DNA from: JBMOLL01 sp049325415
GTDB taxonomy: Bacteria; Bacteroidota; Bacteroidia; Bacteroidales; GCA-2748055
Assembly (NCBI GenBank): GCA_049325415.1
Contig: JBMOLL010000139.1
Location: 1 to 27,673 of the forward strand
DNA length: 27,673 bases
Direction: 5' to 3'
Under the pieces are notes generated by a model, which was not told the DNA's origin, did not search any database, and was given only the letters and a program-made list of their open reading frames with translations. This document shows positions 1 to 6,024 of the stretch, one piece after another. The stretch's first letter is position 1. Every line of letters begins with the position of its first letter. The translations under genes and the position numbers were made by a program.

Positions 1-123
1 ATCGCCGTCGGGCGTGATAAGGGGGAGGTGCTGAATGATATGGAAGGAATGAAAACCATGGAGACCCTGGGAAACAATATAGGCTGGCTCCTGGAGCGAC
101 TCAAAGTCCCGGGTAAGGATTAA
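1..123 (+). CDS. C-terminal end of a probable flavodoxin/NADPH-dependent FMN reductase family protein (partial)
   Basis: An open frame runs from the window edge to a TAA at 121-123 and gives the last 40 residues of a protein whose start lies outside. The tail reads EVLNDMEGMKTMETLGNN followed by IGWLLERL. This acidic-Asn, EGM, LG-N, WLL pattern resembles the last helix of flavodoxin-like FMN reductases and iron-sulfur flavoproteins, which carry electrons on bound FMN in the cytoplasm. The catalytic and flavin-binding parts are missing, so the family call rests on the tail alone. It lies 11 nt upstream of the CorA gene on the same strand, so the two could share a transcript. Confidence 0.5.
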   Translation: MAVGRDKGEVLNDMEGMKTMETLGNNIGWLLERLKVPGKD

Positions 124-134
124 AAGAATGAATT

Positions 135-1196
135 ATGGCACGATTTCTCAGCAACCGGCAGGCTTCACACGGCACGGCACCGGGTTCGCTCGTTTTCATG
201 GGCGAGAAGAAGATGGAAAAGACCCGCATCAGGGTAATCCGTTTCAGTGCCGGATCTGCGGAAGAATTTGAACCTGAGGGTCTGACCGGCATCCCCGATC
301 CTGATCCTGCCTGCATAAGCTGGATCAATATCGACGGCATTCACGACACCGAGCTGATCCGTGCCGTCGGGGAGCGTTTTGGCATTGAGGCCATGGGGCT
401 GGAAGACATCCTGAACACCGATCAGCGACCGAGGATCTACCAGGACGAGGAACATCTGATCACCATTGTGAAATCATTTGAATACGACCGGGAAACGAAA
501 AGCCTGAGCAGCGAGCAGATCTCCTTCGTTCTCGGGAAGGGTTACCTGATCACTTTCCAGGAGCGGATCGGCGATTACTTTGAGCCGGTGAGAGGCAGGA
601 TCAGGAAAGAGAACGGGCGCATAAGGAGTCATGGTGCGGACTACCTGATGTTTGCCCTGCTCGATGCCCTTGTCGATAACTATATTTACTGTGCCGAGGC
701 AATCGGGCAGAATGTGGAACGGCTGGAAGAGATGGTCCTTCATTCCGATAAAAGGGAGATACTTGAAGAGATCTACCTTTACCGCAACGAGATCAGGTAT
801 ATCCGCAAGGCCATCAGGCCCGTCAAAGAGATTACGATGCATTACCTGCGCACCGATACAAGGCTGATCAGCAAAAAGACCATTGTGTACCTTACCGACC
901 TCGACGATATGGTTACCCAGGCCCTGGAAGCAGTCGAGATTTATTACCAGATGGTCACCGATCAGCTGAATATTTTTCATACCAACGTGGGAAACAGGGC
1001 CAACGAGGTAATGAAGGTGCTGACGATTTTTGCCACCATTTTCATTCCGCTGACCTTTATCACCGGTGTTTACGGGACCAATTTTGACCGCATCCCTGAA
1101 CTGCACTGGCCCAACGGCTATTTTTACATGCTGGGACTGATCGTTTTGGTGGCAGGGGTGATGCTGGTCTATTTCCGGCGGAAGAAATGGCTGTAG
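135..1196 (+). CDS. corA: CorA-type magnesium/divalent cation channel
   Basis: 353-residue inner-membrane channel for Mg2+ (possibly Co2+ or other divalent ions), acting as a pentamer. The sequence follows the Thermotoga CorA pattern throughout: an N-terminal GSLVF segment, SWINIDGIHD, LEDILNTDQRP, then the long stalk helix and EVMKVLTIFATIFIPLTFITG, which is TM1. The loop that normally reads YGMNF, with MPEL after it, here reads YGTNF followed by IPELHW. TM2 follows, and the protein ends in the typical basic RRKKWL tail. Length is normal. The ATG at 135 is preferred because CorA homologues keep the segment upstream of the later Met codons (residues 22 and 27). The Met-to-Thr change in the GMN signature is the odd feature; that loop forms the pore entrance and selectivity filter. 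Confidence 0.95.
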   Translation: MARFLSNRQASHGTAPGSLVFMGEKKMEKTRIRVIRFSAGSAEEFEPEGLTGIPDPDPACISWINIDGIHDTELIRAVGERFGIEAMGLEDILNTDQRPRIYQDEEHLITIVKSFEYDRETKSLSSEQISFVLGKGYLITFQERIGDYFEPVRGRIRKENGRIRSHGADYLMFALLDALVDNYIYCAEAIGQNVERLEEMVLHSDKREILEEIYLYRNEIRYIRKAIRPVKEITMHYLRTDTRLISKKTIVYLTDLDDMVTQALEAVEIYYQMVTDQLNIFHTNVGNRANEVMKVLTIFATIFIPLTFITGVYGTNFDRIPELHWPNGYFYMLGLIVLVAGVMLVYFRRKKWL

Positions 1197-1200
1197 TCAG

Positions 1201-1223
1201 GGCAGGAGCGGGTGCATCCTGCC
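1201..1223 (+). terminator. Hairpin downstream of corA
   Basis: A perfect 7-bp inverted repeat (GGCAGGA / TCCTGCC, 9-nt loop) starts 4 nt after the corA stop codon. There is no T-tract directly after it, so it may be an inefficient terminator or an mRNA 3'-end stabiliser. A second short repeat, GCTAA/TTAGC with an A/T loop, lies at 1270-1285. Confidence 0.4.
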
Positions 1224-1319
1224 GGGCATGTGCTTCAGCCTGCCCATCGTGCAGGACAGATGCCTGGTAGCTAATAATTTTTAGCATATTGCAGAAGTTT
1301 AATCAGAAACACGACCACC

Positions 1320-1757
1320 ATGAAAGAAGAAACCGCTCTTGAAGCATTCCGTTCGGGTCTGAACTGTGCACAGTCTGTAGTGAAATCCTATGCAGAAAGT
1401 TCCGGTGCAAATGAAAATACCCTGCTTGGCATTTCTGCCGGTTTTGGAGGAGGTATGGCCAGGTTGCAGCACACCTGCGGCGCTGTCACCGGCGCTTTCA
1501 TGGTTCTCGGAATGGTTAATTCCGGAAGATACACCGACCGTAAGGAAATTAAGGACACGACCTATGCCATGATCCGTGAGTTTAACAATCGTTTTATAGC
1601 ACTCCACGGAGCAACAGACTGTCGTACCTTGCTGGGCTGTGACCTGAACACCCAGGAAGGACAAAACTATATGTCGGAGTATAAGCTGTCGGAATCGATC
1701 TGTGAAAAATGTGTGGCCCATTCGGTATCCATTCTTAACGAACTGCTGGCCGGCTGA
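1320..1757 (+). CDS. C_GCAxxG_C_C family (redox-type) protein
   Basis: 145-residue soluble protein of the C_GCAxxG_C_C family. Conserved cysteines are visible at C16 (LNCAQSV), C53 (HTCGAVTGA), C101 and C107 (CRTLLGC), and C128 and C131 (ICEKC). A glycine-rich turn (GFGGGM) precedes the second cysteine, as usual. Members are often found in anaerobes and are suspected to take part in redox or metal chemistry, but no reaction is established. No signal peptide is seen, so it is cytoplasmic. Length is typical. Its stop codon overlaps the ATG of a possible 55-residue ORF (TGATG), which would allow translational coupling. Confidence 0.85.
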   Translation: MKEETALEAFRSGLNCAQSVVKSYAESSGANENTLLGISAGFGGGMARLQHTCGAVTGAFMVLGMVNSGRYTDRKEIKDTTYAMIREFNNRFIALHGATDCRTLLGCDLNTQEGQNYMSEYKLSESICEKCVAHSVSILNELLAG

Positions 1758-1924
1758 TGAAGAAAAGCCCTTTTACCGAGCTCGCGAAGAATGTTGACCT
1801 GACGGAATACCCGCGTGCAGTTTCAGGCATGAACGGGGGAAAGTCCGATTTTTCTGGTCGCAGTTTGGTGGCAATACCTGTCCCAATCTTTTTCCGTTAT
1901 CCATATATCATTCATTATCTGTAA
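1757..1924 (+). CDS. Possible small ORF coupled to the C_GCAxxG_C_C gene
   Basis: A 55-codon open frame begins at an ATG overlapping the upstream stop codon in a TGATG arrangement, and ends with TAA at 1922-1924, 11 nt before the next gene. The product starts MKKSPFTELAKNVDLTEYP and ends in an aromatic, hydrophobic tail (FFRYPYIIHYL). I do not recognise it. The overlap is typical of translationally coupled pairs, but the lack of a known family and the short length mean it may be chance, or the remnant of a longer gene. Confidence 0.3.
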   Translation: MKKSPFTELAKNVDLTEYPRAVSGMNGGKSDFSGRSLVAIPVPIFFRYPYIIHYL

Positions 1925-1935
1925 TTTGTGTAAAT

Positions 1936-2433
1936 ATGAAAAGACTGCTGGTGTTTGTACTTCCGTTCCTCTTTCTCCTTCCCCTGGCCGGGCAGGAAAC
2001 CGGCGTTACGGTTCCGGAAAGAAGCTACGGATTTAATTCTCTTTCGCTGACGGCGGGTTTCTTTCCTGTCTACGGAAGCATTCATCTGGCCTATGAAATG
2101 GTCTTTGAAAAGGGCCCGGAGAGGTATATACGCTATATGGGAGTAAAGGCCCAGACCGGTGTCTGGGCACTATGGGAAGACAGTGGCTGGGAGCTTACCA
2201 CTACCTGTTTCTGGCTGATGGGAAGGAAAAATCTCAGCATGGAGGCCGGCGCCGGCTTTACCTATCTGGAATACTTTACCACGGACGACTGGCACCTGCT
2301 TCCGGCGGGGAACCTGGGACTCAGGTATATGAAACCCGGAAGTCCCTTCTTCTTCAGAGCCGGCTTCGGATTTCCCGAATGTGTTTATTTTGGTGGCGGA
2401 ATGAAAATTGGAGGAAGGAAACATGGCCAATGA
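1936..2433 (+). CDS. Exported hypothetical protein, outer-membrane-barrel-like
   Basis: 165-residue protein with a clear signal peptide (MKRLLVFVLPFLFLLPLAG, cleavage probably just after AGQ). The mature part alternates aromatic and polar residues in short strands (SLSLTAGFFPVYGSIHLAYEM, NLGLRYMKPGS, FFFRAGFGFP), the look of a small 8-strand outer-membrane beta-barrel. No catalytic motif or named family is recognised. The A/T-rich leader before the ATG is in keeping with Bacteroidota starts, but I found no well-spaced consensus promoter. The next gene has its own promoter, so this one is probably monocistronic. Confidence 0.7.
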   Translation: MKRLLVFVLPFLFLLPLAGQETGVTVPERSYGFNSLSLTAGFFPVYGSIHLAYEMVFEKGPERYIRYMGVKAQTGVWALWEDSGWELTTTCFWLMGRKNLSMEAGAGFTYLEYFTTDDWHLLPAGNLGLRYMKPGSPFFFRAGFGFPECVYFGGGMKIGGRKHGQ

Positions 2434-2462
2434 GTTCATTCTGTTAAAGATATCAGGATAGA

Positions 2463-2494
2463 TTTGGTTGTACAGGCTTGCAATGTTACCTTTG
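2463..2494 (+). promoter_or_regulatory. Bacteroidota-type promoter for the FemAB gene
   Basis: TTTG at 2463-2466, a 20-nt spacer, then TACCTTTG at 2487-2494, an exact match to the Bacteroidota consensus (TTTG, about 20 nt, TAnnTTTG). Transcription would start near 2500, shortly before the ATG at 2517. This rules out the upstream in-frame TTG at 2478, which lies inside the promoter. Confidence 0.8.
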
Positions 2495-2516
2495 CATGCA
2501 CTGGTATCCGCAAATA

Positions 2517-3635
2517 ATGAATTTTTTTGTCGACAAAAAACCCGTCAGGGAGTTAGAAAGCGGTAAGATAGTTCAGCAGACTCTTTTCTGGGCAAACGTA
2601 AAGAAGCAGCAGGGGATACGGCCTGTTGCCTTTCATTTTGAAGTGCCGGGTGAACTGTTATTCCCCGATGATACGGGTCACAACAAGGTCAGTAATGACC
2701 TGCTTGTACTGCTCAGGCCGGTCGACCGGGAATATTGCTATGCCTACGTTCCCTACGGTCCGAAGATCCAGCCGGCGTTTGAAAACTACGGTTTGTTCCT
2801 GGAGGAACTTTCCGAACGCCTCAAGGCCTATCTGCCCGGGAAATGCATCCTGATCCGTTACGACCTGCCCTGGGAGAATATCTGGGCCCGGGAGGAGGAT
2901 TACTATGATGAAGCGGGGAACTGGACCGGTCCGCCTTCCGATATGAGTCAGGAATTCCGGCTCAATTTCAATACCCGGAACAAGAACCTTTTCAAGAGTT
3001 ACAGCAACAACCTTCCTGCCAATACCATTTTCCTGAACCTCCGGCACGGGAACGAGGACCTGCTGGAGCGGATGAAATCAAAAACCCGGTATAATATCCG
3101 TCTGTCGGGAAAAAAAGGGATCAGGGTGCGCGATTATGGAATGGAACACCTGAAAGACTGGTATGAGATGTACCGGGAGACCGTGGAGCGAAACAGGATT
3201 ACCCTTCATGGCCGGAAATATTTCTATAATGTGCTGGCCGCAGGAATGTCGGATGAGGTACCCGTCGACACCCATTTGCTGATGGCCGATTATAACGGGG
3301 AGTACCTCGCGGCCCTGATGCTTGTGCTGTCGGGAAAGCGGGGCACCTATCTTTACGGCGCCTCATCGGGAAAGATGAGGAACCGGATGGCCACCTATGC
3401 CCTGCAGTGGGAGGCGATCAACATGGCCCGTACGGCAGGATGCGAGGAATACGATATGTTCGGGATCGCCCCCAATGCAGATCCCTCTCACCCCCTGCAC
3501 GGTTTGTACCGGTTCAAGACCGGTTTCGGGGGAAGGGTGTACCACCGGATGGGCTGCTGGGACTACCCGCTGATCCACGAATTATACCGGACATTCAGGG
3601 CCAGCGAGGTCAACAGCCAGTCGTACCCTTACTGA
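2517..3635 (+). CDS. FemAB/FemX-type peptidyltransferase (peptidoglycan bridge or related aminoacyl transfer)
   Basis: 372-residue cytoplasmic protein of the FemABX fold (tandem GNAT-like domains). Family members move amino acids from charged tRNA to lipid-linked peptidoglycan precursors; relatives act on other acceptors. Visible features are KSKTRYNIRLSGKKGI at the domain junction, the second acyltransferase domain with HLLMADYNGEYLAALMLV and TYLYGASS, and the C-terminal signature YDMFGIAPNADPSHPLHG followed by YRFKTGFGG. The long helical tRNA-interacting arm of classical FemA is not evident, as in single-copy FemX-like proteins. The start at 2517 is set by the promoter just upstream. It converges on the GH92 gene, with only 6 nt between the two stop codons. 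The exact acceptor cannot be read from the sequence. Confidence 0.85.
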   Translation: MNFFVDKKPVRELESGKIVQQTLFWANVKKQQGIRPVAFHFEVPGELLFPDDTGHNKVSNDLLVLLRPVDREYCYAYVPYGPKIQPAFENYGLFLEELSERLKAYLPGKCILIRYDLPWENIWAREEDYYDEAGNWTGPPSDMSQEFRLNFNTRNKNLFKSYSNNLPANTIFLNLRHGNEDLLERMKSKTRYNIRLSGKKGIRVRDYGMEHLKDWYEMYRETVERNRITLHGRKYFYNVLAAGMSDEVPVDTHLLMADYNGEYLAALMLVLSGKRGTYLYGASSGKMRNRMATYALQWEAINMARTAGCEEYDMFGIAPNADPSHPLHGLYRFKTGFGGRVYHRMGCWDYPLIHELYRTFRASEVNSQSYPY

Positions 3636-3641
3636 TCCTCT

Positions 3642-5915
3642 TCAGTTCCGGCTCATCGACCACGGAAAATCATCGTTGGCTGTTCCTCTTGTGGTGTCGG
3701 GCAAAGCCGACATATCCAGCTTTATTGAACTTCCGTTTACAATATCTTCATGAAGGAGAAAGTTACGGCTCATTGTTTTTCCGTTGAGCCTGGCTTTGCG
3801 GATATAAACATGGTCGGGCGAGTTATCCGGGGCACTGATCACGAAGGTATTCCCGTTTTCGAGGTTCAGGGTGATCTTCCTGAAAAGCGGGGAGCCCATG
3901 ACATATTCGCCGGTTCCGGGGGCAACCGGGTAGAAGCCCATGGCAGAAAATACATACCAGGCGGAGGTTTGTCCGTTATCCTCGTCACCGCAAAGGCCGT
4001 CGGGAGCGTTCAGGTAGAGTTTATCCATGATCTCCCTGACATGAAACTGGGTTTTCCAGGGTTTTCCGGCGTAGCAATAGAGGTAGGGCATATGCTGGAT
4101 GGGCTGGTTGCCGTGGGCGTACTGGCCCATATTCATGATGAGCATCTCGGTGATCTCATGGATCTGAACGCCGTAATAGGAATCGTCGAAGGTCGGTGCA
4201 GCCGTGAAAACAGAATCCAGCTTTTCTGTGAAACGTTCCGGCCCTCCCATCAGTCCGATCAGTCCTGCCACATCATGGAACACGCACCAGGTCCAATGCC
4301 AGGAACAGCCTTCGGTAAACGCATCTCCCCACTTGTCGGGCCTGAAGGGCGACTGGAAGGAACCATCAAGGTTCCGGCCGCGCATAAAATTCACAGAAGG
4401 ATCGAACACGTTCCGGTAATACTGTGCCCTTTTGGCAAAGGTGTCGCATACGGAGGAAGGTTTGTTCAGTGCTCCGGCCAGTTGCCAGATGGTAAAATCG
4501 TCGTAGCTGTATTCCAGGGTCCTTGCCACGTTTTCGTTAATACCGACATCATAGGGGATGTATCCCATGGAATTATAATAATTTACACCGTAGCGGCCCA
4601 CCGAAGTCAGAGGCCCTGCCTGCTCACTGTTCTTCAGGATCGCTTCCCAGAGGGTCTCGATATCATACCCGCGGATCCCCTTGAGGTAAGAATCGGCTAT
4701 AATGGACGCGGAGTTGGATCCGATCATACAGTCGCGGTGCCCCGGGCTGGCCCATTCCGGCAACCAGCCGCTTTCGAGGTAGGTGTTCACCAGGCCCTGC
4801 ATGATCTGACTGTTCAGTTCGGGGAAAACGAGGGTGAAAAAGGGAAAGACGGCGCGGAAAGTGTCCCAGAATCCGTTATCGGTGAAGAGATATCCCTCCC
4901 TGACCTGCCCGTTGTACGGAGAATAGTGAACGATCCGCCCATCCTTATCTTCCTCGAAGAATTTCCTGGGGAAAAGCATGGTACGGTAAAGTGCCGTGTA
5001 AAAAGTGGCCAGCTGGTCGTCTGTACCTCCCTCCACTTTAATCCTGGAAAGCATCCGGTTCCAGGTGTTCCGGCCTTCAGCCTGGATTTCATCGAAGGAC
5101 AGCTCTCCAATCTCCTTTTCCAGGTTAAGCCAGGCCTGTTCGGTGCTGATGAAGGAGGAAGCCACCCGGATATTGAGCACCCATTTCTTATCGGAGCGGA
5201 AGCGGATCACGGCCCCGGCATGTTCGCCTTCAGCCCGGGTCTCCCCGGGTTTCAGCTCTCCTTTATTCACAGCAATAACCTCAGTGGGTGCTGCATCCCA
5301 GGTCAGCACAAACCAGTTGTGGAAATTATCCGGTACACCACCTGCGGCATTCCGTGCGTAGCCAGTGGCTTTCCTTTCTTCAGGATCGACAGTGACCATT
5401 GAACCCTTCCAGAAGGCGTCGATCAGCAGATTGGACTCCCCTTCCGGAAAGGTGATCCGGAAACAGGCAGCCCGTTCGGTCGGGGTGATCTCGACGGTGG
5501 TATTGTAATCGGCGAGGTAGCAGCGGTAATAATAGGGTTTTGCGATCTCCGCCTTATGGGAATACCACGATTGTCTTTTTTCTTCGTCAAATACCGGCTC
5601 ACCGGTGGTGGCAAACAGGGAGAAAGCGCCGTATTCATTGATCCAGGGAGAGGGCTGGTGGGTTTGTTTAAAGCCCCTTATCTTTCCCGAAGCATACTGA
5701 TAGCCCCAGCCATTGCCCATCCGGTTGGTCTGGGGTGTCCAGAAATTCATCCCCCAGGGCAGGGCGATTGCCGGGTAGGTATTACCGTTGGATAACTCGT
5801 AGCGGGAATCGGTACCGATGAGGGGATTGACCCTGTCGGCAGGGGCTGTTTCAGGTTGAACTCGGCAACAGGCGGACAAAAGGAACGGGACCAGAAGGAT
5901 GGCAATTCTTTTCAT
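3642..5915 (-). CDS. GH92 family glycoside hydrolase (putative alpha-mannosidase), lipoprotein
   Basis: 757-residue surface or periplasmic glycosidase of family GH92, whose members are Ca2+-dependent exo-acting alpha-mannosidases common in Bacteroidota. The start at 5915 gives a lipoprotein signal, MKRIAILLVPFLLSAC (lipobox LSAC, Cys16); a further ATG at 5945 would add ten residues before it. The N-terminal beta domain begins VNPLIGTDSRYELSNGN. The (alpha/alpha)6 catalytic domain contains HGNQPIQHMPYLY and GDEDNGQTSAW near residues 643-653, the second holding the likely catalytic-base Asp. Length is typical. The entry motif usually seen as PFGMVQLSP is replaced by LPWGMNFWTPQT, which suggests a divergent subgroup and possibly a different linkage. 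It lies downstream of the propeller-phosphoesterase gene, separated by a terminator. Confidence 0.92.
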   Translation of the reverse strand: MKRIAILLVPFLLSACCRVQPETAPADRVNPLIGTDSRYELSNGNTYPAIALPWGMNFWTPQTNRMGNGWGYQYASGKIRGFKQTHQPSPWINEYGAFSLFATTGEPVFDEEKRQSWYSHKAEIAKPYYYRCYLADYNTTVEITPTERAACFRITFPEGESNLLIDAFWKGSMVTVDPEERKATGYARNAAGGVPDNFHNWFVLTWDAAPTEVIAVNKGELKPGETRAEGEHAGAVIRFRSDKKWVLNIRVASSFISTEQAWLNLEKEIGELSFDEIQAEGRNTWNRMLSRIKVEGGTDDQLATFYTALYRTMLFPRKFFEEDKDGRIVHYSPYNGQVREGYLFTDNGFWDTFRAVFPFFTLVFPELNSQIMQGLVNTYLESGWLPEWASPGHRDCMIGSNSASIIADSYLKGIRGYDIETLWEAILKNSEQAGPLTSVGRYGVNYYNSMGYIPYDVGINENVARTLEYSYDDFTIWQLAGALNKPSSVCDTFAKRAQYYRNVFDPSVNFMRGRNLDGSFQSPFRPDKWGDAFTEGCSWHWTWCVFHDVAGLIGLMGGPERFTEKLDSVFTAAPTFDDSYYGVQIHEITEMLIMNMGQYAHGNQPIQHMPYLYCYAGKPWKTQFHVREIMDKLYLNAPDGLCGDEDNGQTSAWYVFSAMGFYPVAPGTGEYVMGSPLFRKITLNLENGNTFVISAPDNSPDHVYIRKARLNGKTMSRNFLLHEDIVNGSSIKLDMSALPDTTRGTANDDFPWSMSRN

Positions 5916-5969
5916 AGTTATGGTTTTTCCGGGAAAGGATGTCATGTAAAGATAGAAAAATAGTTTGCA

Positions 5970-5998
5970 GTCCCGGTATTAATGGGGTCTACCGGGAC
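5970..5998 (-). terminator. Rho-independent terminator after the propeller-phosphoesterase gene
   Basis: Perfect 9-bp inverted repeat GTCCCGGTA / TACCGGGAC with an 11-nt loop, followed on the minus strand by a T-rich stretch (TATTTTTC) after a few bases. It lies between the 919-residue protein and the GH92 gene, so GH92 probably has its own promoter. A TATCTTTA box lies at about 5947-5954, without a clear upstream TTTG. Confidence 0.7.
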
Positions 5999-6024
5999 AG
6001 GGTCCTGGCTGATTCTCGTCCGGC

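Noticed and set aside
474..1106. 210-codon minus-strand open frame
   Set aside because: Antisense to the CorA gene, which matches its family along its full length.
3750..5402. 550-codon plus-strand open frame
   Set aside because: It lies antisense to the GH92 gene, whose domains and motifs are unmistakable. The frame has no recognisable family and results from the codon bias of the real gene.
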